Virus record (IMG/VR): IMGVR_UViG_3300030390_001110
Span: 1 to 29,884 of that record
DNA from: a virus
Direction: 5' to 3' (one strand)
Length of the DNA stretch: 29,884 nt
In this document: positions 13,761 to 20,074 of the stretch, piece by piece
Numbering within the stretch: position 1 is the stretch's first letter
How the letters are laid out: every line of letters begins with the position of its first letter
The notes under the pieces: generated by a model
What the model was told of the DNA's origin: nothing
Database searches by the model: none
What the model saw: only the letters and a program-made list of their open reading frames with translations
Translations under genes and position numbers: made by a program

Positions 13761-13995
13761 TTTTTGGTTTATCTAGCAATTTTGTGCTGTTGCCATCTTT
13801 GGCATTTATAATTACTTCGCCATCATTTCCATGCTCTAATTCAATAAGATTTTGTTGACTCAACATGGCCAAAGTTACATCGACGCCTTCTAATAGACCT
13901 TGTTTGTGTCCTGCTTTAAAATTATGCCATGCACATAATAAAACAAATAGGCCCATGCCCCAAGTTATTGGATCTTTAATTAGTTCTAATATCAT
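13753..13995 (-). CDS. Small single-pass membrane protein
   Basis: An 80-residue protein with one hydrophobic helix (ITWGMGLFVLLCAWHNF, about residues 9-26), a basic stretch (KAGHKQG) and a soluble C-terminal part containing LIELEHGNDGEVIINAKDG. The topology is probably N-out, C-in. I do not recognise it. It is the first gene behind the sigma70 promoter at 14024-14052 and has AAGGAAA upstream of its ATG. Confidence 0.62.
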   Translation of the reverse strand: MILELIKDPITWGMGLFVLLCAWHNFKAGHKQGLLEGVDVTLAMLSQQNLIELEHGNDGEVIINAKDGNSTKLLDKPKNV

Positions 13996-14023
13996 AGTTA
14001 TTTCCTTATTGTTTATTAGTTAT

Positions 14024-14052
14024 ATAATACACTATTTAATGATTAAAGTCAA
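14024..14052 (-). promoter_or_regulatory. Sigma70 promoter
   Basis: TTGACT (14047-14052) and TATTAT (14024-14029) on the minus strand, spacer 17 bp. The -35 box overlaps the stop codon of the radical-SAM gene. It drives 13995 down to clpP. Confidence 0.75.
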
Positions 14053-15053
14053 TCAAAATAGCGTTCGTTTTTTGGAATGTTATTCTTACCGCATTGTTCA
14101 ATACATATATCACATGCATTACCATTAAAACTATCGTTTAATTTTTGCCACCATGTATCACTCATTATAGTTTCTAAATCGTTATGATATAAACTATTCC
14201 AATATTCAGCTCTATCTTCTTTAATAAAATTTAGTGTTTGATTACGCATAGAATCATATGTCATTGCACCATTAAACATACAACATGGAATAACATAACC
14301 ATGTGCATTTACATATATCTTTTTATATGTAAAACATCTATCTACAATCTTATAAGATGTTCTATCAGGTAAATTAGGAAATCTATTATCACCGTTGGTA
14401 GCATGAACCTTATAATTAATTTTGTTGTTGGCTGCTTTCATAAATTCATTTATACCCATATCATTAACATCCCAATCTTGTTGGAATTTAGAACAGCCAT
14501 ATTCTTCTGATAACGCTTTTGCTTCTTCTACTTGATGTTTATTCCATTCAAATGTAACAAACTTCCATATTGCTCGTCCACCACCATCTATAAATGCTCG
14601 CATATTTCTTATTACTTTATGATAATCTACACCAATACGATATATGCCGTTAGTATCTTCTAGTCCATCTAATGAGAATTTAATCCAACTGTGTTTATTA
14701 AACTTTTTACCTAAGTCATAGAACATTTTTTCAGTTCGTAATCCACCATTTGTATGTAAATTAATTGCAGCGTTTGGTCTATGTTTGTAAATAATATCTA
14801 CTATTTCCATAAACTTTGGATGTGCAATTGGTTCACCTACAAGTCCTACTAGATCAACAAAACAATCATCTGATAAACGATTATTGCTGAATACTTTCTC
14901 AATTACATCTAATTCTAAATTAACGCCTAGTTTTACATATGGGTTATGAAATAGCTCGCCGTCTTGAATTGTATATCTATGGCAAGGGGGACAATAACTA
15001 TTGCATACTGTATTCAGATCAAACTCAACAGTATCTATTTCTTTGTAAAGCAT
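14049..15053 (-). CDS. Radical SAM protein with SPASM-like C-terminus (copy 1)
   Basis: A 334-residue radical S-adenosylmethionine enzyme. The 4Fe-4S motif CNSYCPPC gives Cys17, Cys21 and Cys24 (CxxxCxxC). Typical barrel features follow: DLVGLVGEPIAHPKF (GGEP-like strand), NLHTNGGLR and WIKFSLDGLED. The C-terminal region has IPCCMFNG and CDICIEQCG, cysteines expected to hold an auxiliary cluster, as in SPASM or twitch domains. The peptide or small-molecule substrate is unknown. It is about as long as, and clearly paralogous to, the protein at 17782-18753. Its ATG is 5 nt from a late octamer, and no ribosome site is visible. Confidence 0.88.
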   Translation of the reverse strand: MLYKEIDTVEFDLNTVCNSYCPPCHRYTIQDGELFHNPYVKLGVNLELDVIEKVFSNNRLSDDCFVDLVGLVGEPIAHPKFMEIVDIIYKHRPNAAINLHTNGGLRTEKMFYDLGKKFNKHSWIKFSLDGLEDTNGIYRIGVDYHKVIRNMRAFIDGGGRAIWKFVTFEWNKHQVEEAKALSEEYGCSKFQQDWDVNDMGINEFMKAANNKINYKVHATNGDNRFPNLPDRTSYKIVDRCFTYKKIYVNAHGYVIPCCMFNGAMTYDSMRNQTLNFIKEDRAEYWNSLYHNDLETIMSDTWWQKLNDSFNGNACDICIEQCGKNNIPKNERYFD

Positions 15054-15058
15054 AGCAG

Positions 15059-15066
15059 TATTTAGT
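15059..15066 (-). promoter_or_regulatory. Late promoter, leaderless start
   Basis: ACTAAATA, then CTGCT, then the ATG at 15053 of the radical-SAM gene. Confidence 0.6.
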
Positions 15067-15075
15067 TAATGCCAA

Positions 15076-15585
15076 TTAAGGCATTAACTCGACGCTTGTC
15101 ATTGCTTGTTCCCAGATTTCAGTATGCTTGACTTTGGTCATTGCATGTAACAAAAGAAATACTTCTGATTTGTATACTTTTGCAAAACTAAGATCGTTTT
15201 CAGCAATATCCCAACTGTTGTCAATGATATCTGCACATTTTACAAACTGTGATTCAGTTGAAGCACTTGCACTGTGCATACGGTCAATTGATTTACGCTT
15301 TGCTCTGTTACCATCACTGGGCAAACTAACATCAGTAAGACCTTCAACAATGGCCGCAACTTCTTCACCAAACATCTTAGTGATAACCAAAGGAGTAACA
15401 TCAGTATCTTCTACAGTATCATGCAACCATGCAGCGGCAATCATTTCATCTGTTCCGCCATGTTTTTCTACAATTGCTGCAACTCGTTGTGGGTGAACAA
15501 TATAGTCATCACCTGAGTATTTACGTTTTTGTCCTACTGCGGCATGAGCCGCTGTTGCAAACATCCTTGCACTTGTTATCATCAT
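15076..15585 (-). CDS. SpoT/MESH1-type (p)ppGpp hydrolase
   Basis: A 169-residue HD-domain protein matching the hydrolase half of RelA/SpoT: KRKYSGDDYIVHPQRVAAIV (metal His31), AAWLHDTVEDT (His55, Asp56, with Glu59-Asp60), MFGEEVAAIVEGLTDV and KCADIIDN (Asp119). There is no synthetase, TGS or ACT domain, so it is a small alarmone hydrolase expected to remove pyrophosphate from (p)ppGpp. This could shut off the host stringent response during infection. It follows an acidic small gene with a 2-nt gap in a two-gene sigma70 unit. Other nucleotides are possible substrates, since MESH1 relatives also act on NADPH. Confidence 0.88.
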   Translation of the reverse strand: MMITSARMFATAAHAAVGQKRKYSGDDYIVHPQRVAAIVEKHGGTDEMIAAAWLHDTVEDTDVTPLVITKMFGEEVAAIVEGLTDVSLPSDGNRAKRKSIDRMHSASASTESQFVKCADIIDNSWDIAENDLSFAKVYKSEVFLLLHAMTKVKHTEIWEQAMTSVELMP

Positions 15586-15587
15586 AA

Positions 15588-15881
15588 TTATTGTCCTAAG
15601 TAATCTTTTTTCAACACTTCCAATTGTTCTACTGCATTTGGATATTTTTGTAACAAATCAAGTTCTAACTGTTCTTTGCTTTCAACTGCATTTGCTGATT
15701 CAATTTTATCAGCAATGTCATTGAATGCTTCGTAAAAATCATCATCACTACGATACAAATTGTGAACATCCATATATGCATCTGCATCAACAAAATTCCA
15801 GTTTATTGAACCGTCATCATTTTTGTTCTCATCTAAATCAATTGCTGATCTCATTGTTGATTCTAGTATTGCATTTATCAT
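15588..15881 (-). CDS. Acidic small protein of unknown function
   Basis: A 97-residue, strongly acidic helical protein (LDENKNDDGSINWNF, YRSDDDFYEAFNDIADKIES, LELDLLQKYPNAVEQLEVLK). No family is recognised. It is the first gene behind the sigma70 promoter at 15914-15942 and is paired with the alarmone hydrolase. Its charge would suit a DNA mimic or inhibitor of a host protein, but there is no direct evidence. Confidence 0.6.
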   Translation of the reverse strand: MINAILESTMRSAIDLDENKNDDGSINWNFVDADAYMDVHNLYRSDDDFYEAFNDIADKIESANAVESKEQLELDLLQKYPNAVEQLEVLKKDYLGQ

Positions 15882-15913
15882 AGTGTATTCCTTTTTAGTT
15901 AACTTATACTACT

Positions 15914-15942
15914 AATATACACTAAGATGTCTTGGTTGTCAA
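15914..15942 (-). promoter_or_regulatory. Sigma70 promoter with operator-like spacer
   Basis: TTGACA (15937-15942), 17-bp spacer, TATATT (15914-15919). The spacer holds CAAGACATCTTA, a variant of the CAAGANNTCTTG palindrome found in the promoters at 17739 and 19178. Confidence 0.8.
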
Positions 15943-15954
15943 CCGGAATCGTCA

Positions 15955-15982
15955 ATAAAAAACCCTTGCAAAACAAGGGCTT
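15955..15982 (-). terminator. Rho-independent terminator
   Basis: On the minus strand CCCTTG-TTTTG-CAAGGG is followed by TTTTTTATTG. It lies directly after the gene ending at 15984 and closes the unit that starts at 17706. The next promoter begins 13 bp further on. Confidence 0.88.
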
Positions 15983-15983
15983 G

Positions 15984-16172
15984 TTAATTTTCTGAAAGTA
16001 TTTTTATAAAATATTCTCGTTTAGAATACTTATATATGTGAACCCAGTTATGTCTTGGGTCTGCTGTTCTTAGGAATTCTTCATAGTAATAGTATGAGCA
16101 AAAAACTACTTTTCCACTGCTCATACGTTTGGGCATCCATGTCCATTTTTTATCAGATCTTATGGGGTTCAT
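15984..16172 (-). CDS. Small basic protein of unknown function
   Basis: A 62-residue basic, aromatic-rich protein (KKWTWMPKRMSSGKVVFCSY, then a run of tyrosines, and a KREYFIKILSEN tail). It may be a small beta-barrel or zinc-free nucleic-acid binder; no family is recognised. It overlaps the phosphomannomutase gene by 20 nt and stops just before a strong terminator, which supports it as the last gene of the operon. A start at the internal ATG 16136 is also possible. Confidence 0.55.
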   Translation of the reverse strand: MNPIRSDKKWTWMPKRMSSGKVVFCSYYYYEEFLRTADPRHNWVHIYKYSKREYFIKILSEN

Positions 16173-16881
16173 ACATTTGTGTTAAAATGCGATATGTGTC
16201 TTGCCATTCTTTTACTGCAAATACAGTATGTCCCATACCTATCAATGCTTCTGCAATGTCATGATCATTGCCGCCTTTCATAGTTTTATCACCAAAGAAA
16301 ATTATTTCTTCGTATTCTGTAAAATCTTTGAGTATTTGTGCTTTACCACAGTTTTTTTGTGTTATATCTAAGCCAGTTTCTCCTGCTACAGTTGACATGA
16401 TATTATGTTTATCTCCAAAGTGTGTATTAAACTCTGCTGATATGTTTTCACGTTCTTTATGATATGTATCATATAGAATATAGTCTTTGCGTTGATCTTC
16501 TGTAGCCTTTCTGCCAACAACACTAAAATTTAACATACCAGGACGTTCTTCAAAGTGTAATCCTGCTCGTTGTCCAAATCCACTGTGATTTAATCTATTT
16601 TCTAAATACTTCCAAGGCTCTTCTGGTAAAGTCCATTTATTAGTATATATATTTTCAAAGTTTTCGTATATATCATTGCCACTGCAATTGTATACTCGTT
16701 TAGCACCACTATAGATAATATTACCTACTTGCTCAACTGTTTTATCTTGGTCACTTCCTGTAACTATGTATACATTATTATTTGTGCAAAAGTCATAGAA
16801 AAATCTATTAAATTTTTCGTCCATTCGTTTACGACTTGGTGTTAGCGTTCCATCAACATCAAATAGATATGCAGTCTTCAT
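16153..16881 (-). CDS. Eukaryotic-type phosphomannomutase (HAD family)
   Basis: A 242-residue HAD-IIB protein close to human PMM2 and yeast Sec53 in motif content. It has YLFDVDGTLTPSRKRM (nucleophile Asp8, acid Asp10), VTGSDQDKTVEQVG, RPGMLNFSVVGRKATEDQR and FFGDKTMKGGNDHDI. PMM interconverts mannose-6-phosphate and mannose-1-phosphate, the precursor of GDP-mannose. Most bacteria use the unrelated alpha-D-phosphohexomutase, so this type is uncommon in their phages. The start at 16881 overlaps the SWIM gene stop (ATGA); an in-frame codon at 16896 lies inside that gene. It may supply sugar nucleotides for the glycosyltransferase-like protein at 29-820, or act as a sugar phosphatase. Confidence 0.9.
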   Translation of the reverse strand: MKTAYLFDVDGTLTPSRKRMDEKFNRFFYDFCTNNNVYIVTGSDQDKTVEQVGNIIYSGAKRVYNCSGNDIYENFENIYTNKWTLPEEPWKYLENRLNHSGFGQRAGLHFEERPGMLNFSVVGRKATEDQRKDYILYDTYHKERENISAEFNTHFGDKHNIMSTVAGETGLDITQKNCGKAQILKDFTEYEEIIFFGDKTMKGGNDHDIAEALIGMGHTVFAVKEWQDTYRILTQMYEPHKI

Positions 16882-17138
16882 TGTGCAAACTCCCATCTAT
16901 ATTGTGGATGTTTATCGTCTAATGCTATTTCTACTCTTGTTAGCACTTCTAAACTATGCTTGCACTTGCCACGGAATGTAAAGCCTGGACAATCACAGGT
17001 AAAACCTTTGTCTGTGCAGGTAACATCATATGTGTCTGTGCCTTTTGAATTAGGCTGTTTCCATATCAAGCCTTCAAACACAGAACCTTTTGGTTTAAAC
17101 AACGTTGGTTTAAGATATCGTTGTGTAAATTTAGCCAA
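16878..17138 (-). CDS. SWIM zinc-finger protein
   Basis: An 86-residue protein with a SWIM motif, CxCxnCxH: Cys48, Cys50, Cys59 and His61 in TCDCPGFTFRGKCKH. SWIM domains bind DNA or proteins and occur in recombination-linked factors. No in-frame ATG exists near the beginning. The start is TTG at 17138, supported by AAGGAG seven bases upstream. It overlaps the phosphomannomutase ATG and lies 11 nt after a small gene. Confidence 0.85.
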   Translation of the reverse strand: MAKFTQRYLKPTLFKPKGSVFEGLIWKQPNSKGTDTYDVTCTDKGFTCDCPGFTFRGKCKHSLEVLTRVEIALDDKHPQYRWEFAQ

Positions 17139-17149
17139 TAGTATTCTCC

Positions 17150-17344
17150 TTATTTTACTTCATCTGTCATGTAATCAATTACATCATCTACTGTATCAAA
17201 CCCCATTAATGCCCAATTTTCATCAGCATCTTGGATTTCTTTTACTGCTTGACTTTGAGTAATGAAACCACATCTCAATTTATCAACAGTATCTTCTAAT
17301 TTAGTTTCTGCTTTATCCCACGCCCATTGCATTGTTTTTGACAT
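17150..17344 (-). CDS. Small acidic protein of unknown function
   Basis: A 64-residue helical protein (MSKTMQWAWDKAETKLEDTV at the start, GFDTVDDVIDYMTDEVK at the end). The family is not recognised. The start at 17344 has AAAGGAAAT just upstream and lies 11 nt after the stop of the preceding gene. The longer in-frame start at 17383 would overlap that gene by 28 nt and is less likely. Confidence 0.58.
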   Translation of the reverse strand: MSKTMQWAWDKAETKLEDTVDKLRCGFITQSQAVKEIQDADENWALMGFDTVDDVIDYMTDEVK

Positions 17345-17355
17345 ATATTTCCTTT

Positions 17356-17706
17356 CTATTTTAAATAATGTGGACCAGTCCACGCAACTGAATAATTATC
17401 ATCAAAAATGTTACCTCTTGCACTGTTTAGTGCAGGTGCCTGCCAACCAGCAGCTTTAAGTATATCACCTTTTGTAAATGATTTACCATTTGATGTTACA
17501 AAATCATCATTAGCAATAAAACCCCAAACACCACCATCTCTGATAATCTTTGTATATTTTTTACCAACTTTAACTGTAAAACTATCATCAAACTTATCAA
17601 CAGTTTCTTTGAAGTAACCAGTTAGTTCTTCTTTACCACCTTTGGTAGTCCATCTAATGTAATCTGTTTTAATTGCTTGTAATAGTGTGTTTATTTCGTT
17701 TTGCAT
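17356..17706 (-). CDS. Phage hypothetical protein with GGVWGFI motif
   Basis: A 116-residue alpha/beta protein. The first half is helical (NEINTLLQAIKTDYIRWTTK). The second half holds KYTKIIRDGGVWGFIANDDF and GDILKAAGWQAPALNSARGN. It resembles unnamed proteins common in T4-like marine phages, but no function is known to me. The ATG at 17706 is preceded by AGGAGTTGAAA; a TTG two codons earlier is weaker. It heads the sigma70 unit that runs to the terminator at 15955. Confidence 0.65.
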   Translation of the reverse strand: MQNEINTLLQAIKTDYIRWTTKGGKEELTGYFKETVDKFDDSFTVKVGKKYTKIIRDGGVWGFIANDDFVTSNGKSFTKGDILKAAGWQAPALNSARGNIFDDNYSVAWTGPHYLK

Positions 17707-17738
17707 TTTCAACTCCTGTTTTATTAGCTTATGTATAC

Positions 17739-17767
17739 ATTATAGCAAGAAGTCTTGGTATTGTCAA
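17739..17767 (-). promoter_or_regulatory. Consensus sigma70 promoter with operator in spacer
   Basis: TTGACA (17762-17767) and TATAAT (17739-17744), spacer 17 bp. The spacer contains the palindrome CAAGACTTCTTG (17746-17757), identical to the promoter at 19178-19206 and at the same distance from the -10 box. This suggests shared control by a DNA-binding regulator. Confidence 0.9.
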
Positions 17768-17781
17768 CCTTTTATTTTAAT

Positions 17782-18753
17782 TTATTTTACTGTATCGCAT
17801 GCATGGATACAAACTGTGCATGGCGTAGTATCTAAGTGGCCATATAGCTTGTGCCACCACCTATTATTCATTACATTTTCTAGTGTATTATGCTCTAAAC
17901 TGTTCCAATTTTCATTGGTTTCATTAATATATGGTATCATTTCGTCTTTATATGCTGTATCTGTTAAAGAACCATTAAACATACAACATGGCAATACTTT
18001 ACCTTCGTAATTTACATAAATTGCTTCATCGTCAAAACATCTATTTTTTATATGATTAAATTGGGTAGATTGCATAGCATTATTGTGCCCTATGGGTGCT
18101 ATTGTTTTTGTATGAAAGTTTTCAGCGGCTTTAACCCATTTATCCATCCATAGTGTATTTTCGTCTCTGTTTTTCTCTGTTTTAAATTTTTTTACACCAA
18201 AAGACTTTGCAAGTTGCTCAATACTTTTTAATTGGTGTTTATTCCATGGAAATATTATAGTTCTCCATATTGCATTTCCACCTGCATCACAAAACGCTTT
18301 TGTGTTCTCAACTATTTTATTCCAATTTACTCCTATACGATATCTATTATTTGTATCCTCTAATCCGTCTACTGAAAAGCTAATCCATGACTTTTCATTT
18401 AGTTTATGTGCAAGTTTCTGAAAGAATTCAGTTGAACGTAATCCTCCGTTTGTATGAATGTGTATATATGCATTAGGTTTGTGTTTATATATAATATCAA
18501 CTATATCTAAGAATTCTTGATGTGCAATTGGTTCACCTACTAGTCCTATCATGTCTATTGCAACATTATCAACCAATCTTTGATTTTCCATTACACGTTC
18601 TACAATATCTAAACTTACACTTGTATTAAAAGGTAAAAACGGATTGAGATACATTTCATCATCTACAATAGTATATCTATGACAACCAGGACAATAGGAG
18701 TTACATATAACGTTTAGGTCAAACTGGATAGCACTTATTTGTGGATATATCAT
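17782..18753 (-). CDS. Radical SAM protein with SPASM-like C-terminus (copy 2)
   Basis: A 323-residue paralogue of the 14049-15053 protein. It shares the FDLN.ICNSYCPGCHRYTI opening (Cys17, Cys21, Cys24), IGLVGEPIAHQEF, HIHTNGGLRS, WISFSVDGLEDTN..YRIGV and, at the C-terminus, LPCCMFNGSLTD and CTVCIHACD, which could ligate an auxiliary cluster. The two copies differ most around residues 190-240, the probable substrate side. No precursor-peptide gene with an obvious leader-core layout is adjacent. The ATG sits 5 nt from AATAAATA, so it should be a leaderless late gene like its paralogue. Confidence 0.88.
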   Translation of the reverse strand: MIYPQISAIQFDLNVICNSYCPGCHRYTIVDDEMYLNPFLPFNTSVSLDIVERVMENQRLVDNVAIDMIGLVGEPIAHQEFLDIVDIIYKHKPNAYIHIHTNGGLRSTEFFQKLAHKLNEKSWISFSVDGLEDTNNRYRIGVNWNKIVENTKAFCDAGGNAIWRTIIFPWNKHQLKSIEQLAKSFGVKKFKTEKNRDENTLWMDKWVKAAENFHTKTIAPIGHNNAMQSTQFNHIKNRCFDDEAIYVNYEGKVLPCCMFNGSLTDTAYKDEMIPYINETNENWNSLEHNTLENVMNNRWWHKLYGHLDTTPCTVCIHACDTVK

Positions 18754-18758
18754 ACAAC

Positions 18759-18766
18759 TATTTATT
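18759..18766 (-). promoter_or_regulatory. Late promoter, leaderless start
   Basis: AATAAATA, then GTTGT, then the ATG at 18753. Confidence 0.68.
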
Positions 18767-18779
18767 TTGTTGTAATCTT

Positions 18780-18989
18780 TTATTTACGACTCATTCCACA
18801 AGGTTCTGGTTCTTGGCTATCTAGCACATCTTGTGAAATCATATCATACATACTTGAATAACACCATTCACAAAATGTAACTGGCATTATACCAAAATAT
18901 CCTTGTATGCCACCTGCATCCTCGTCATAAGGACTATCGCATATACTACATGTGTCTTTAGGTTGAAGTTGCGTCTGTAAGTTTGTCAT
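18780..18989 (-). CDS. Small zinc-ribbon-like protein
   Basis: A 69-residue protein with two CxxC knuckles, CSIC (about residues 14-17) and CEWC (about 40-43), separated by an acidic, glycine-rich loop. This is a likely zinc ribbon. The start at 18989 has GGAAAG two bases upstream and lies inside the end of the preceding gene (32-nt overlap). Function unknown; small phage zinc ribbons often bind host proteins or nucleic acid. Confidence 0.6.
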   Translation of the reverse strand: MTNLQTQLQPKDTCSICDSPYDEDAGGIQGYFGIMPVTFCEWCYSSMYDMISQDVLDSQEPEPCGMSRK

Positions 18990-19146
18990 AGCTTTCCAAA
19001 TTTGTTATTTGGGCTTCTGCTGCCCATTCGGCTAATAAATTTACCGATTGTTTAGTTAAATGAGGTGATTGTCTTTTGATTTTTATTTGCCAATCAGCAA
19101 ATAATTTTTCATGTAATCTTGTTTTTTGTCTTTTACCTAGAAACAT
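18958..19146 (-). CDS. Small basic helical protein
   Basis: A 62-residue protein, basic at the N-terminus (MFLGKRQKTRLHEKLFADWQ) and helical throughout. No family is recognised. The start at 19146 has a strong ribosome site (AAAGGAG) six bases upstream and lies 32 nt downstream of a consensus sigma70 promoter. It is therefore probably an early gene, co-expressed with the zinc-ribbon protein it overlaps. Confidence 0.62.
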   Translation of the reverse strand: MFLGKRQKTRLHEKLFADWQIKIKRQSPHLTKQSVNLLAEWAAEAQITNLESYDKLTDATST

Positions 19147-19177
19147 AATTCTCCTTTATTATAATAAACTAGTATGT

Positions 19178-19206
19178 ATTATAACAAGAAGTCTTGGTTT
19201 TGTCAA
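19178..19206 (-). promoter_or_regulatory. Consensus sigma70 promoter with operator in spacer
   Basis: TTGACA (19201-19206) and TATAAT (19178-19183), spacer 17 bp, with CAAGACTTCTTG at 19185-19196. It shares a 19-base block with the 17739 promoter apart from a single base near the -35 box. Confidence 0.9.
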
Positions 19207-19207
19207 C

Positions 19208-19705
19208 CTATTGTTTTTTGGTATCTTTTCCTTTGATTACAAAGGCTTCTGGTTCAACTTTTTGAACCTTTTGATCTACAAATATACCTAATTGGCATAT
19301 ATAGAACCCTGTAAATGATGGTTTCCATGTTCCTGGATAGATTGTTTTTGGCATGAATAGTGCAAATTGTGTTTTTATATTTTGTGCTGGTTCTGGCCTT
19401 ACTGGAACTGGTTTTGCTAAATGGACTGGTGTTAGTGTAATAATATCAGCTGTTTCTTCATTGTATAAATGAACATCAAATCCAGTCATATTACATTTTA
19501 CATATCTATCGTATGTGCCTTGAAACTCTAAAACTGGATCACCATCATAAACTGGTTGTAGTATTGCACCACGTAAGTTTTCTAATGGATGAGCTTGTTG
19601 TAATTTAGCATACGAATAAACCATACAAGACAAGCATGCGATCAATAGCACTAATGCTGTTGTAAGTGCATATGTCACTATCTTGTCTTTTTTATATATG
19701 TCCAT
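19208..19705 (-). CDS. Membrane-anchored protein of unknown function
   Basis: A 165-residue protein with a short basic cytoplasmic head (MDIYKKDK), one membrane helix (about residues 11-33, ALVLLIACLSCMVYSY) and a periplasmic domain of beta-strand character (YVKCNMTGFDVHLYNEETAD, FTGFYICQLGIFVDQKV). Two cysteines in the domain could form a disulfide. No lipobox is convincing. The ATG is 5 nt from a late octamer. I do not recognise it; a spanin-like or exclusion role would be a guess. Confidence 0.6.
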   Translation of the reverse strand: MDIYKKDKIVTYALTTALVLLIACLSCMVYSYAKLQQAHPLENLRGAILQPVYDGDPVLEFQGTYDRYVKCNMTGFDVHLYNEETADIITLTPVHLAKPVPVRPEPAQNIKTQFALFMPKTIYPGTWKPSFTGFYICQLGIFVDQKVQKVEPEAFVIKGKDTKKQ

Positions 19706-19710
19706 AATGC

Positions 19711-19718
19711 TATTTATC
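19711..19718 (-). promoter_or_regulatory. Late promoter, leaderless start
   Basis: GATAAATA, then GCATT, then the ATG at 19705. Confidence 0.65.
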
Positions 19719-19720
19719 TA

Positions 19721-20074
19721 TTATTCAATATTAAGTTGTCCTTCAAAATCTGCTACAAGAGTTTTCATTTCTTCAACTGTAATTCTAAAATTCCAGCTAC
19801 TAAATTGTATAGCAACAAAACTTGCTGGTTTCATTTCTGGTCTTGGTCCAAAGCTACGTTCTTCCCAAAACACTTTTCCCATCCAAGTTTCAATGCCGTT
19901 TACACCGCCATTGTTCCATTGTTCACAGATAATCTGCATATCTGGTATACTTACTCTTTCAGTTATTACTGCTCTGTCTGATACACGAAAGCTAAGTTGA
20001 ACTGAGTTTTCTTTTTCAAAAACGTAGAGTTTAATTGGTTTAGTAAAGGGTAAAAAATTATCTAACTGTGTCAT
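19721..20074 (-). CDS. Phage hypothetical protein
   Basis: A 117-residue alpha/beta protein containing SFRVSDRAVITERVSIPDMQ, CEQWNNGGVNGIETWMGKVF and FVAIQFSSWNFRITVEEMKT. No family is recognised. It overlaps the preceding gene by 17 nt, so it is translated from the same late transcript that starts at 20924. Confidence 0.58.
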   Translation of the reverse strand: MTQLDNFLPFTKPIKLYVFEKENSVQLSFRVSDRAVITERVSIPDMQIICEQWNNGGVNGIETWMGKVFWEERSFGPRPEMKPASFVAIQFSSWNFRITVEEMKTLVADFEGQLNIE

